Assembly: GCF_003612555.1 (NCBI RefSeq)
Contig: NZ_RAZF01000014.1
Span: 21,790-85,789 of the forward strand
DNA from: Acutalibacter sp. 1XD8-33
GTDB taxonomy: Bacteria > Bacillota > Clostridia > Oscillospirales > Acutalibacteraceae
DNA: 64,000 nt
Reading direction: 5' to 3'
Part shown: positions 53,277 to 62,200 of the stretch, piece by piece
Position numbering within the stretch: position 1 is the first letter of the stretch
Layout of the letters: every line of letters starts with the position of its first letter
Program-made: the position numbers and the translations under genes
The notes under the pieces: generated by a model
What the model saw: the letters and a program-made list of their open reading frames with translations, nothing else
Told to the model about the DNA's origin: nothing
The model's database searches: none

Positions 53277-53368
53277 AATTTGTTTCCTGTCTCAACGGGG
53301 CGGGCCGGCGTGGGGAACTGCCGGGCATGCCTTAATTATGGATGGAAAGATAGAAAGGAGTGGCTTTT

Positions 53369-54541
53369 TTGACCTTTCAGGAGATCAAAGATCAGGAGCA
53401 GGCCTACATCATGCATACCTATGGCCGGGTGGACGCCGCCCTGGTGAAGGGCAGAAACGCCCGTGCCTGGGACGCCGAGGGCAAGGAGTACATTGACTTT
53501 ACCTCCGGCATCGGCGTGAACTCCCTGGGCTACAGCGACCCCCAGTGGACCGCCGCCGTGGCGGCCCAGGCGGGGGAGATTCAGCACCTGTGCAACTACT
53601 ACTACTCCCCCCAGAACACCGCCCTGGCGGAGGAGCTGTGCAAAGCCGCCGGAATGGCCCAGGCCTTTTTCTGCAATTCCGGGGCCGAGGCCAACGAGTG
53701 CGCCATTAAAATCGCCCGGAAATACGGGGAGAAGCGGGGCGCGGACAAGATCGTCACCCTCAACAACTCCTTCCACGGCCGGACGCTGACCACCCTGGCC
53801 GCCACGGGCCAGGAGGCCTTCCACAAGGACTTCCTTCCCCTGACAGAGGGCTTCCTCTATGCGGAGGGGGGAGACTTGGAGGCCGTGGCCGCCCTGCTGG
53901 ACGGCTCCGTCTGCGCCGTGCTCATCGAGACGGTCCAGGGCGAGGGCGGCGTGGTGCCCATGGACGAGGGCTTTGTTCAGGGCTTTTCCAGGCTTTGCCG
54001 AGAAAGGGACGTGCTGTTCATGGTGGACGAGGTCCAGACCGGTGTGGGCCGCACCGGGCATTTCTACAGCTACCAGGGCTACGGCGTCCAGCCGGACGTG
54101 GCCACCAGCGCCAAGGGTCTGGCGGGGGGCCTGCCCATCGGTGTCTGTCTGGTAAAGGAGAGGCTGCGGAATATCCTGAAGCCCGGCCAGCAGGGGTCCA
54201 CCTTTGGGGGGAATCCGGTGGTCTGCGCGGGAGCACGTGAGGTGGTCCGGCGGGTGAACGACCCGGCGTTCCTGGGGGCCGTGGAGGAAAAGGGAGCCTA
54301 TTTCCGGGAGAAGCTCCTGGCTATGCCCCAGGTGGACTTTGTCCGGGGCAGGGGGCTGATGCTGGGGATCAAGCTGAAATCCGGGGACGCCCACGATGTG
54401 CTTACGAAATGCGCGGAAGCGGGGCTTCTGGTGCTCACCGCCAAGGAGCTGGTCCGGTTCCTGCCGCCTCTGACCATCACCCAGGAGGAGATGGACGAGG
54501 GCCTGGAAAAATTCGCGAAAGTATTGCGGGAGGTTGACTGA
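53369..54541 (+). CDS. argD: Acetylornithine aminotransferase
   Basis: This PLP-dependent class III aminotransferase converts N-acetylglutamate semialdehyde to N-acetylornithine. The 390-aa protein has ARAWDAEGKEYIDFTSGIGV, CNSGAEANECAIKIARKYG, NSFHGRTLTTLAATGQ, VQGEGGVVPMDEGFVQGF and the cofactor site DEVQTGVGRTG with the Schiff-base lysine in TSAKGLAGGLPIG near residue 250. The TTG at 53369 is preferred because AAAGGAG lies 9 nt upstream. GTG 53360 touches that site. argF begins 2 bp after its stop. Confidence 0.97.
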   Translation: MTFQEIKDQEQAYIMHTYGRVDAALVKGRNARAWDAEGKEYIDFTSGIGVNSLGYSDPQWTAAVAAQAGEIQHLCNYYYSPQNTALAEELCKAAGMAQAFFCNSGAEANECAIKIARKYGEKRGADKIVTLNNSFHGRTLTTLAATGQEAFHKDFLPLTEGFLYAEGGDLEAVAALLDGSVCAVLIETVQGEGGVVPMDEGFVQGFSRLCRERDVLFMVDEVQTGVGRTGHFYSYQGYGVQPDVATSAKGLAGGLPIGVCLVKERLRNILKPGQQGSTFGGNPVVCAGAREVVRRVNDPAFLGAVEEKGAYFREKLLAMPQVDFVRGRGLMLGIKLKSGDAHDVLTKCAEAGLLVLTAKELVRFLPPLTITQEEMDEGLEKFAKVLREVD

Positions 54542-54543
54542 CT

Positions 54544-55455
54544 ATGAAGCATCTTTTGAAGCTGCTGGACATGACCGGAGAGGAGATCATTGAAGTCCTC
54601 AACCTGGCCGACCAGCTGAAGTATGAGACCAAGCACGGCATCGAGCACCACCATCTCAAGGGCAAATGCCTGGGGATGATCTTCGAGAAGTCCTCCACCC
54701 GCACCCGGGTGTCCTTTGAGGTGGGTATCAACCAGCTGGGGGGCTATGCAGTGGTGCTGGGGGCCCAGGGGTCCCAGATCGGCCGGGGCGAGCCGGTGCA
54801 GGACACCGCCCGGGTGCTGTCCCGGTATGTGGACGGCATTATGATCCGCACCTTTGAGCAGCAGGAGGTGGAGGATCTGGCAAAATACGGCAGCGTGCCG
54901 GTGATCAACGGCCTTACGGACTTCTGCCATCCCTGCCAGGTTCTGGCGGACCTGATGACCGTGCGGGAGTTCAAGGGCTCGCTGGAGGGCTTGAAGCTGT
55001 GCTTCATCGGGGACGGCAACAACATGATGAACTCCCTGATCGTGGGGGGCCTGAAGGTGGGCATGGCGGTGTCCGTGGCCTGCCCGGAGGGATACCGCCC
55101 GCCCCAGGAGATTCTGGACTTTGCCAATGGCTATGACTGCTTTGAACTCACCGATGATCCCATGCGTGCCGCCAAGGACGCGGATGTGGTGATCACCGAT
55201 GTGTGGACCTCCATGGGACAGGAGGAGGAGCGCCAGAAACGGGAAGCCGCTTTTGCCGGGTACTGTGTGAACCAGGAGCTCATGGCCCAGGCCAAGCCCG
55301 ATGCCATGGTGCAGCACTGCCTGCCCGCCCACCGGGGGGAGGAGATCGCCGAGGAGGTGTTCGAGGCCCACGCCCAGTACATTTTCGAAGAGGCGGAGAA
55401 CCGGCTTCACGCCCAGAAAGCCGTCATGGTCAAGACCATGGCGGGCAACGGGTAA
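54544..55455 (+). CDS. argF: Ornithine carbamoyltransferase
   Basis: This enzyme makes citrulline from ornithine and carbamoyl phosphate. The 303-aa protein has the carbamoyl-phosphate site SSTRTRVSFEVG near residue 52, HPCQVLADLMTVRE near 130, the ornithine-side loop DVWTSMGQEEE and HCLPAHRGEEI near 257. The enzyme could also serve catabolic pathways, but its place after argD indicates biosynthesis. carA/carB are not in the window. Repeat sequence follows its stop. Confidence 0.97.
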   Translation: MKHLLKLLDMTGEEIIEVLNLADQLKYETKHGIEHHHLKGKCLGMIFEKSSTRTRVSFEVGINQLGGYAVVLGAQGSQIGRGEPVQDTARVLSRYVDGIMIRTFEQQEVEDLAKYGSVPVINGLTDFCHPCQVLADLMTVREFKGSLEGLKLCFIGDGNNMMNSLIVGGLKVGMAVSVACPEGYRPPQEILDFANGYDCFELTDDPMRAAKDADVVITDVWTSMGQEEERQKREAAFAGYCVNQELMAQAKPDAMVQHCLPAHRGEEIAEEVFEAHAQYIFEEAENRLHAQKAVMVKTMAGNG

Positions 55456-55469
55456 GGCTTTCTGACCCG

Positions 55470-56185
55470 CCGAAGGCTGTCCAGGATAAAAGTTTTTGAT
55501 CAAACATTTTTCAAAAAGTTTGTGGGAGTTTGAGGGCAACGCCCTCAAGGTCTTTTCCCTTGACCTTAACACCTGAGAAAACAACGCAGGAGGGTAGCAT
55601 AAACGTCCCGGTGGGACGTTTTGCGTAGGGGACCCTCGTAGGGGGGCCCCTGTTTCGCCTGCTTTGCAGGCGAGAAGCCCTTGGAAATCGGAACCAGCCA
55701 GCTCTGCGGGCAGCAGTTTTCGCCGTGTGCCAGCTTCGCGTGCGAATAGCCCGCCGAACGCATTCCACCCAGCGCGCGCCCTCAAAAATATCGCGAATAA
55801 AAGCGTGTTTTATATGGGCGCGTGGGTGCTCGGGCTGGCTGATTGCGGAGCACAGGGCCGGGCGAGTGTTTTGGCTGATTCCAGGCGCACAGAGCTGGTG
55901 GGTTCCGGAACGAGGGCGCTTGCGCCCTCGTTGCGCAATTCTTGCGCAAATTCACCCGCAAAAATGCGCTTCTCAGGTGTTTCAGGTCAAGAGATAAGAC
56001 CTTGGAGGCGTTGGCTCTCAGCTACCGCTTCGGTCGGTTCGCAGCGTGTCTGCCACTGGCAGACGCTCACCCTCCAAACCTCCACAACCTTTGAAAAGGG
56101 TGCTGGTCCTCAGTGGGGACCGTCAAGCACCGACCGAACTGGCAGGTGAGACGACGAAACTTTTACGCTGGTTAGCTGAGCGCGA
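55470..56185. repeat. Dispersed modular repeat, copy 7
   Basis: The modules include CTTGACCTTAACACCTGAGA (55559-55578), AAAAATGCGCTTCTCAGGTG (55960-55979), TTCGGTCGGTTCGCAGCGTG (56030-56049) and TCTGCCACTGGCAGACGCTC, with a degenerate GTGTTTTATATGGGCGCGTG in the middle. It fills the space between argF and the convergent permease terminator. No gene is seen. Confidence 0.75.
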
Positions 56186-56189
56186 TATC

Positions 56190-56222
56190 AAAAAACCCGC
56201 CTGGAAAGCCCCGGCGGGTTTT
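56190..56222 (-). terminator. Terminator of the AI-2E-type permease gene
   Basis: Stem AAAACCCGCC / GGCGGGTTTT immediately next to the stop codon, with a T run on the minus strand. Confidence 0.85.
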
Positions 56223-57305
56223 CTATTCTGCTTTGGAGGGGGGCGGGGAGAGGGCCGGAAGGATGCCCGCCGTCCGCAGCATGGCGTACAGCGTAAAAAA
56301 TCCCGCTGTGTAGAGCAGCACCCAGAGGCTTCCCGCCGCCAGGGAGAAATAGACAGCGGCCAGCATGGCCAGGGGATGGATCTTCACCGTGGAGGCCACC
56401 AGTTTGGGTTCCACCACCTGACGGATGCAAGTCATCACCAACCATCCGATCAGTACCCCGATGCTCCGGCCATATTCTCCGATGAGGGCCTGGTACACCG
56501 CCACCGGCGTAAAGACGATGCCTGGGCCTAGCACAGGCAGTACATCGGCAATGCAGGTGAGAACAGCTGTTAGAAGCGGGTAGGGGATGCCCAGAATAGA
56601 CAGAATCACAAAGGCCTCGCAAAAGCTGATAAAGTAGATCAGCGCGTAGGAGAGAGCATACCGCCTGCCGGTTCCAGAAGAACTTTTCACAGCAGCCCTG
56701 GCAAGAGAAAGCGTTTTTTTGCCTAGAATTCTCCTGCCCCACGCTTTGATTGTACCGTAGTCTTTGGCGAAAAAATACGCTGAAAATGCCGTCGCCAGCA
56801 ACAGGGCCAGCAGTGTGGGAAGAGACGTCAACACAGCAAGTGCCTGAGAAAGTATGGTGACGGCAAGCCCCGCGCTGTTCTTAAAAAACTCCACCAGATT
56901 CTGACGGTTGCGTTCCCAGAAATTTCCGTCAAGGCTCTGGAAAAAACCGCCGATTTGCCGGAAAAAGCTCTGTACCGCCGGAGAGAATTCGGGGAATCCG
57001 CCTTGGGTGGCTTTTATCAAAAAAATTGTCATTTCTTTCGCGGCAACGAAGAGAAGCAGCAGCAGTACGATCAGAAAAAGAGACAGGGCTAAAGCGGTTA
57101 TCCCGCCAGAAGCCCAGTTATGGTTTAAATGAAGTTTGTGTTCGGCAAAGCGAATCACCGGCTGCAATATGGCTGCAACCAGCAGTCCCAAAAGGAAAGG
57201 CAATGTATAAAAAAAGGTAATTTTCCACAACAGAAATAGGAGAGTGTATGCTCCCCAAAAAATCCCTGCCGGCGCCAGCCGTTTGAGCTCTTCCCAGCAA
57301 AGCAC
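56223..57305 (-). CDS. AI-2E (PerM) family transporter
   Basis: The 360-aa protein has about eight membrane helices, for example GIFWGAYTLLFLLWKITFFY, TLPFLLGLLVAAILQPVIRF, GITALALSLFLIVLLLLLFV and MLAAVYFSLAAGSLWVLL. The family signature region is VLTCIADVLPVLGPGIVFTP with PVAVYQALIGEYG. Family members have been linked to autoinducer-2 export or Na+/H+ exchange. The role here is not known. GTG 57305 is chosen because AGGAGGGATGCGGC precedes it. Confidence 0.9.
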   Translation of the reverse strand: MLCWEELKRLAPAGIFWGAYTLLFLLWKITFFYTLPFLLGLLVAAILQPVIRFAEHKLHLNHNWASGGITALALSLFLIVLLLLLFVAAKEMTIFLIKATQGGFPEFSPAVQSFFRQIGGFFQSLDGNFWERNRQNLVEFFKNSAGLAVTILSQALAVLTSLPTLLALLLATAFSAYFFAKDYGTIKAWGRRILGKKTLSLARAAVKSSSGTGRRYALSYALIYFISFCEAFVILSILGIPYPLLTAVLTCIADVLPVLGPGIVFTPVAVYQALIGEYGRSIGVLIGWLVMTCIRQVVEPKLVASTVKIHPLAMLAAVYFSLAAGSLWVLLYTAGFFTLYAMLRTAGILPALSPPPSKAE

Positions 57306-57409
57306 GCCGCATCCCTCCTGTTTTTGCCGCTTACAGGTTAATATGGGGGAATTCCGGCAAAATATGCGTACAGAAAAGAAAACAGCGGTTTTCGCGCATG
57401 GGACACAGG

Positions 57410-57670
57410 CTATCGCTCTCGCATATCCTTGCCTGTCAGCAGCCACATGACAGACACGTTCAGGATTTTTGAGAGAGCCAAAAGCTCCATGTCGGTCACA
57501 TAACGGATCTGCCCTTCCAGCTTTGATAAGCCGGAGGCGTTTAAATCCACACCCCGTACCTGCAATTGAGCCAGCAGTTCTTTTTGCTTCATGCCCTGGC
57601 TCTTACGGGCAGTTTCCACTCTTGCTCCGATGAGGTTTTTGGTTCCAAGGGGTTGCCCACGCAGTCTCAT
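57410..57670 (-). CDS. XRE family helix-turn-helix protein
   Basis: The 86-aa single-domain protein reads IGARVETARKSQGMKQKELL, AQLQVRGVDLNASGLSKLEG and a final helix ALSKILNVSVMWLLTGKDMR. The recognition helix has an insertion (VRGVDLNASG) seen in one branch of clostridial XRE proteins. TAGGAGAATGAGCT precedes the ATG. It lies upstream of the permease gene on the same strand with a 105-bp gap and divergent from pncB. Its target is unknown. Confidence 0.88.
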   Translation of the reverse strand: MRLRGQPLGTKNLIGARVETARKSQGMKQKELLAQLQVRGVDLNASGLSKLEGQIRYVTDMELLALSKILNVSVMWLLTGKDMRER

Positions 57671-57926
57671 AGCTCATTCTCCTAGTTATATTCTTCTCAA
57701 CACAAACATAATCCATTTAACTAAGTATTATAATGGAACAATCATTAGAAATCAAGAGTTTTCGGTAAAATAATTTGTCATTATTCTCAAATCGCAAAAT
57801 GGCACTGTACTTTTCCCGTTTTGCCTGTTATAATGGAGACAAGATTAGCAGAATATTCATTGTTCCCCGGTCCTTATGTACAAGAGCTTCGTAATCACAG
57901 AAAACAACGATGAAAGGACGATTTTT

Positions 57927-59381
57927 TTGAGCAGAAAGTTTTCAGAACGTGAACTCACCATGCTTACGGATTTTTATGAGCTGACCATGGCCAATGGCTA
58001 TTTTCTCGGTGGTTTTCAGGATACCACTTGTTATTTCGATATGTTTTTCCGCAGGGTGCCGGATAACGGCGGGTTTGCCATCATGGCCGGTGTGGAGCAG
58101 CTGGTAGACTATCTGAAAGGTCTGCGTTTTACGGAAGAGGACGTGGAATATCTCCAGTCCCGAAACATTTTCAGCAACGAGTTTCTTGATTATCTGAGAA
58201 ATTTCCGGTTTTCCTGCGATGTTTGGGCTGTACCTGAAGGTACGCCGGTTTTTCCGGGCGAACCTATTGTCACGGTGCGTGGTCCGGCCATCCAGGCCCA
58301 GTTTGTGGAGACGATGGTGTTGCTGTGCATCAACCATCAGAGCCTGATTGCCACAAAGGCCAACCGCATTGTCCGGGCGGCCCAGGGCAGGGCGGTAATG
58401 GAATTTGGCTCCCGCCGGGCCCAGGGCTTTGACGGCGCGGTCTATGGGGCCCGGGCGGCTTATATCGGCGGCTGCGCGGGAACAGCCTGCACGGTCAGCG
58501 ATCAGCTTTTTGGCGTGCCGGCTCTGGGCACCATGGCCCACAGCTGGGTGCAGCTTTTCGACACGGAGTACGACGCTTTCAAGGCGTATGCCCAGGCCTA
58601 TCCTAGCAATTGCGTCTTGCTGGTAGACACCTATAATGTGCTGAAATCCGGCGTGCCGAACGCCATCAAAATCTTCAATGAGGTGCTGGGTCCCAAGGGC
58701 TTCCGGCCCAAAGGTATCCGCATTGACAGCGGCGACATTACCTATCTGTCCCGGAAAGCCCGGAAAATGCTGGATGACGCGGGCTTTGAGGATTGTCCTA
58801 TCTGCGCCTCCAATTCCCTGGATGAATATATTATCCGGGATATGCTGGCCCAGGGGGCAAAGGTGGATTCCTTCGGCGTAGGCGAGCGGCTGATTACTTC
58901 CTCTTCTGAACCCGTGTTCGGCGGAGTTTATAAACTGGTGGGCGTGGAGAATCAGGACGGCTCCATCACCCCCAAGATTAAGATCAGCGAGAATGTGGCA
59001 AAAATTACCACGCCCGGCTTTAAAAGTGTCTGGAGGTTGTTCGACAAGGAGACGGACAAGGCCATTGCGGATGTGGTGGCGATGCACGACGAGGTGATCG
59101 ACGAGGAGAATCCCTATGTGCTGTTTGACCCCGACCACACCTGGAAGCGCAAAACTGTCGAGAACTTCCACGCGGTGCCCCTGCTGGTCCAGATTTTCAA
59201 AGACGGCGAATGCGTATATACTCCCAGGGCACTGAACGCCATCAAGGCCTACTGCGCCGCCCAAGTGGACTCCCTCTGGGAAGAGGTCACCCGCTTTGAG
59301 AACCCCCACAACTATTATGTGGACCTGTCCCAGAGGCTGTGGGATGAAAAGAACCGGATGCTTTCCGAAAAAAACTATTGA
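57927..59381 (+). CDS. pncB: Nicotinate phosphoribosyltransferase
   Basis: This ATP-stimulated enzyme converts nicotinate and PRPP to nicotinate mononucleotide in NAD salvage. The 484-aa protein has LTDFYELTMANGYFLGG, the central EFGSRRAQGFDGAVYGARAA, GTMAHSWVQLFDTEYDAF (phospho-histidine loop near residue 207), LLVDTYNVLKSGVPNAIK and GIRIDSGDITYLSRKARKML. The start is TTG 57927 (MSRKFSERELTML) with GAAAGGACG 8 nt upstream. TATAAT at 57829 is the likely -10. The stop codon overlaps the promoter of the RNase P RNA gene. Confidence 0.96.
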   Translation: MSRKFSERELTMLTDFYELTMANGYFLGGFQDTTCYFDMFFRRVPDNGGFAIMAGVEQLVDYLKGLRFTEEDVEYLQSRNIFSNEFLDYLRNFRFSCDVWAVPEGTPVFPGEPIVTVRGPAIQAQFVETMVLLCINHQSLIATKANRIVRAAQGRAVMEFGSRRAQGFDGAVYGARAAYIGGCAGTACTVSDQLFGVPALGTMAHSWVQLFDTEYDAFKAYAQAYPSNCVLLVDTYNVLKSGVPNAIKIFNEVLGPKGFRPKGIRIDSGDITYLSRKARKMLDDAGFEDCPICASNSLDEYIIRDMLAQGAKVDSFGVGERLITSSSEPVFGGVYKLVGVENQDGSITPKIKISENVAKITTPGFKSVWRLFDKETDKAIADVVAMHDEVIDEENPYVLFDPDHTWKRKTVENFHAVPLLVQIFKDGECVYTPRALNAIKAYCAAQVDSLWEEVTRFENPHNYYVDLSQRLWDEKNRMLSEKNY

Positions 59382-59406
59382 CGGGCGAAGCGGTTTCCGG
59401 TAGAAT
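59378..59406 (+). promoter_or_regulatory. Promoter of rnpB overlapping the pncB stop codon
   Basis: TTGACG (59378-59383), a 17-bp spacer and TAGAAT (59401-59406). The TGA of pncB lies within the -35 hexamer. Confidence 0.75.
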
Positions 59407-59413
59407 ATTCTAT

Positions 59414-59788
59414 GTGAGCAAGCCGGGCAGTTGCGGGCGCGAGGCGAAAGCGCGCGTCTGAGGAAAGTCCGAGCTCCACAGGGCAAGGATAACGGCTAAC
59501 AGCCGCCGGGGGCGACCCTAGGGATAGTGCAACAGAGATATACCGCCGGAGATGGGCCCTGGGCCAATCTCTCAGGCAAGGGTGGAAAGGCGAGGTAAGA
59601 GCTCACCGGCGCGCGGGAGACCGCGCGGCCCTGTAAACCCTATCCGGAGCAACACCGTGGTATCGGGACAGGCGGTTTCACCGCCGGCGTGGCCCGCGCG
59701 TTCCGTGGAGGTGGCGTGAGCCTGCTGGCAACGGCAGGCCAAGATAGATGACTGCTCAAGACAGAACTCGGCTTACAGACTTGGTCAC
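59414..59788 (+). ncRNA. rnpB: RNase P RNA, bacterial class A
   Basis: This is the catalytic RNA that trims tRNA 5' ends. Conserved region I is GAGGAAAGTCCGAGCTCCAC (59460-59479), followed by AACGGCTAACAGCC, GGTGGAAAGGCGAGGTAAGA, GAGCTCACCGG, and the 3' conserved AAGATAGATGACTGCTCAAG and ACAGAACTCGGCTTACAGAC. The ends pair as GTGAGCAAG / CTTGGTCAC (helix P1), which sets the limits at 59414 and 59788. The length of about 375 nt is normal. Confidence 0.97.
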
Positions 59789-59790
59789 AG

Positions 59791-59820
59791 AAAGGGGCGC
59801 TTCCAGCGTCCCTTTTTCCT
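59791..59820 (+). terminator. Terminator of rnpB
   Basis: AAAGGGGCGCT / AGCGTCCCTTTTT with a short TCC loop, directly after helix P1. Confidence 0.85.
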
Positions 59821-59827
59821 TGCATTT

Positions 59828-60250
59828 TTATTCATCCAGGGGAATGTTCCAGTAGTTCAGGTCCTCCCGTAAGGAAAAGCCTATGCTCTTCCAGAAATTG
59901 TTGCCAAGCCGGTTGTTCCGAAAGGCCACCAGGGCCGCTTTCCGGATGCCTTGGGCTTTCAGTGCGGCTAGGGCGCTGCGGACGAGAGCTCTCCCGATCC
60001 CCTGAAGGCGCTGAGATTCCCCCACGGCCAGGTGGTAAAGAAAGCCCCGGCGGCCATCGTGTCCGGCAAGAATGGCCCCCACGATCCGGCCCTCGGCTTC
60101 CGCCGCGAAGCAGGTGTCCGGGTTGCGGCGGAGATACTGGCGGATGCCCTCGGGGGAGTCATCGGCGCTGTTCAGCCCCATGCCGGGGGTAGCGGTCCAC
60201 AGCGCAAGGAGCTGGGGAAAATCTTCTTCTTTCAGCAGTCGAATGGTCAT
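59828..60250 (-). CDS. GNAT acetyltransferase
   Basis: The 140-aa protein begins MTIRLLKEEDFPQLLALWTA. The acetyl-CoA loop is GESQRLQGIGRALVRSALAA (about residues 77-96), and the C-terminal arm is FRNNRLGNNFWKSIGFSLRE. GRIVGAILAGHDGRRGFLYH is the central strand. The substrate is unknown. ATG 60250 is preferred since AGAGGGATGTAT is correctly spaced. Longer starts would run through AT-rich upstream sequence. Confidence 0.88.
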   Translation of the reverse strand: MTIRLLKEEDFPQLLALWTATPGMGLNSADDSPEGIRQYLRRNPDTCFAAEAEGRIVGAILAGHDGRRGFLYHLAVGESQRLQGIGRALVRSALAALKAQGIRKAALVAFRNNRLGNNFWKSIGFSLREDLNYWNIPLDE

Positions 60251-60340
60251 ATACATCCCTCTTTCTATGCAAGAATATGAATAATTATACATATTCTTTC
60301 TGGTCTTGTCAAGTGGGGGAGAATGGGAATCTATTTTGCG

Positions 60341-60369
60341 TTGCAAACGGAAAGAAAATGAGGTATAAT
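60341..60369 (+). promoter_or_regulatory. Sigma-A promoter of the MBL-fold gene
   Basis: TTGCAA (60341-60346), a 17-bp spacer and TATAAT (60364-60369). Confidence 0.8.
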
Positions 60370-60393
60370 AAGCTGGGATAAGGTGGGGATGCT

Positions 60394-61365
60394 ATGGGAA
60401 GCTCCTGGGCGCGAGTCTATCGAAAGCGCGTTACCTGGCTGAAAAGAATATTCCTTCTGCTGCTGGCCGGGGGATACCTGTTTGCCCTCACGCCCCCTGG
60501 GACGCGGCTGGTGCGGGAGGTTTGCTATGAGCTGGGGCTGAATGACCGCCGGGGGGAGACGGAGCTCCTGGAAATCCATGCCATCGACGTGGGCAAGGCG
60601 GATGCTTTGCTGATTCGGAGCCAGGGCCACGCGGCTCTCCTGGATGCCGGAAAAGGGGTATCCGCGTCTTTGGTGGAGGAGTATTTGCGCAACCATCAGG
60701 TGGATTCCCTGGATTACCTCATTATGTCCCATCCCGATGGGGACCACATTGGCGGAATGCCGTCTCTGTTCGCCCAGGTGGAGGTAAACTGCTTTGTGCA
60801 GGCGGTCCTTCCGGAAGATCTTGTACCAGCCAGCCGGGAATATCGGGAGCTGACCGGACAATTGAAGAAAAGAGGAGTTCCCCGTTTGGCGTTGGAACCA
60901 GGGGAGAGCTTTTCCTTAGGCGCGGCGAAGATCACAGCGCTGGGTCCGGTGGAGCCCTATGACAATGCCAATGATGCCTCGTTAGTGCTTCGTCTGGATT
61001 GCCAAGGTTTTTCCGCGCTTTTCTGCGGAGACATGGAGGATGCGGCAGAGCAGGACCTTATCCTCAGCGGACAGGATCTGGATGTGGATTTGTTGAAAGT
61101 GGGGCATCACGGCAGCGATACATCCAGCAGCTTTCGGTTTGTGTGGGAGACTTCTCCCAAATACGCGCTGGTTTCTTCAGGCTTTGATAGAAATCACCTG
61201 CCCAAGGATGACGTGCTGGCCCGTCTGGAGTACGCCGGCGCGGAGATCTACCGTACGGATATTCATGGGAACATTGCGTTCTTTTTTGATGGAGACAACA
61301 TTTCCGCAAGACTGGAAAAGGAGGAAAATATAGGGTATGAGACAGTTGATCGTCGACCGTTTTGA
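60394..61365 (+). CDS. Exported MBL-fold hydrolase, ComEC C-terminal-domain-like
   Basis: The 323-aa protein has an N-terminal membrane anchor (FLLLLAGGYLFALTPPG), then a metallo-beta-lactamase fold: IDVGKADALLIRSQGHAALL, MSHPDGDHIGGM (HxDxDH metal motif, near residue 112-117), LVLRLDCQGFSALFCGDMED, VGHHGSDTSSSF and LVSSGFDRNHLPKDDVLARL. This is the stand-alone ComEC/Rec2-like form, which may act on DNA or nucleotides outside the membrane. The N-terminal competence channel is absent. It overlaps the DUF3006 gene by 29 bp, a common pairing. Confidence 0.92.
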   Translation: MGSSWARVYRKRVTWLKRIFLLLLAGGYLFALTPPGTRLVREVCYELGLNDRRGETELLEIHAIDVGKADALLIRSQGHAALLDAGKGVSASLVEEYLRNHQVDSLDYLIMSHPDGDHIGGMPSLFAQVEVNCFVQAVLPEDLVPASREYRELTGQLKKRGVPRLALEPGESFSLGAAKITALGPVEPYDNANDASLVLRLDCQGFSALFCGDMEDAAEQDLILSGQDLDVDLLKVGHHGSDTSSSFRFVWETSPKYALVSSGFDRNHLPKDDVLARLEYAGAEIYRTDIHGNIAFFFDGDNISARLEKEENIGYETVDRRPF

Positions 61366-61558
61366 TGGGAAATATGCCATCTGTGAGGACAAAGAGCAAA
61401 AATATTTTGCCATAGAAACCAGTGAGCTGCCCAGCGGTGTGGGGGAGGGCAGCGTGCTGACGATTACCAGTGAGGGAGAGCTGCTTTTAGACGAGGCGGA
61501 AACGCAGGCCCGCAGAGAACGGATTGCCGCGAAACAGCGCCGGGCATTCCGTCAATAA
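61337..61558 (+). CDS. DUF3006 family protein
   Basis: The 73-aa protein (MRQLIVDRFDGKYAICEDKE ... LPSGVGEGSVLTITSEGELL ... TQARRERIAAKQRRAFRQ) matches DUF3006, small beta-rich proteins with a basic helical tail, usually found beside MBL-fold ComEC-like genes. The start overlaps that gene by 29 bp. The function is unknown. The stop is followed directly by a repeat element. Confidence 0.9.
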   Translation: MRQLIVDRFDGKYAICEDKEQKYFAIETSELPSGVGEGSVLTITSEGELLLDEAETQARRERIAAKQRRAFRQ

Positions 61559-61559
61559 A

Positions 61560-62199
61560 GCATACTTTTTGAGAGTGGTGCTCGCTTCGCTGCGCAGGCC
61601 TCCGGCGGTTTAGGGGTTCCACTCACCTGCCGGTTCGGTCAGCGACGGGAAATCGCCACTGGCGATTGTCGCCCCCTAAAAACCCCGCAGCCTTTGAGAA
61701 AGGCAAGACTTCGTGAAACGAAGTCTACGAAACATTTTACGCTAGTTGGCTTTTGCGCACTCAGCCAGCCAGGGTAAAAGTTTTGTCCACTTTTTCAAAA
61801 GTGGCGTGGTGTGGAGCAGCGCTCCACGGTCTTGCCCTTGACCTTAACACCTGAGAAGCGCATTTTTTGAAGTGGTGAATCATAGTTAAAGCTCGCTGCG
61901 CTCGGTTAACTATCCGAGTTTTGCTTTGCAAAACATCGGCAAGAGGAAACGGAGAGTTCATCTCGCACGGCGAGATGAATCTCTTTTGCAACTGAGAAAA
62001 AAAGTTTCCTAGTCCCGGAGTAACCCAGCTCTGGGCATCCAGCACTCAACTTGGCAGAGTTTTCCGTAGGAAAACGGAAAGATAAACCGAGCTGCGCGAG
62101 TGTTTATCTTTTTGTCACGACCGCGAAACCCAGCCCACGCATTTCGCTTTGCTTGGTGCGGTGTGCCGTTTCCCCCATAAAAACTCCCAGAAAGTATAA
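61560..62199. repeat. Dispersed modular repeat, copy 8, filling the gap between two convergent stop codons
   Basis: The left end GCATACTTTTTGAGAGTGG starts 2 bp after the DUF3006 stop. The right end CTCCCAGAAAGTATAA (62184-62199) stops 1 bp before the LacI stop, and the two ends are imperfect inverted repeats. The interior holds ATCGCCACTGGCGATTGTCG (61651-61670), CTTAACACCTGAGAAGCGCA, GCTCGGTTAACTATCCGAGT, CATCTCGCACGGCGAGATGA and GAAAGATAAACCGAGCTGCG. No gene is seen. Confidence 0.85.
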
Positions 62200-62200
62200 G

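Noticed and set aside
54298..55785. Minus-strand frame of 495 codons
   Set aside because: Antisense of argF and the end of argD, running into repeat sequence.
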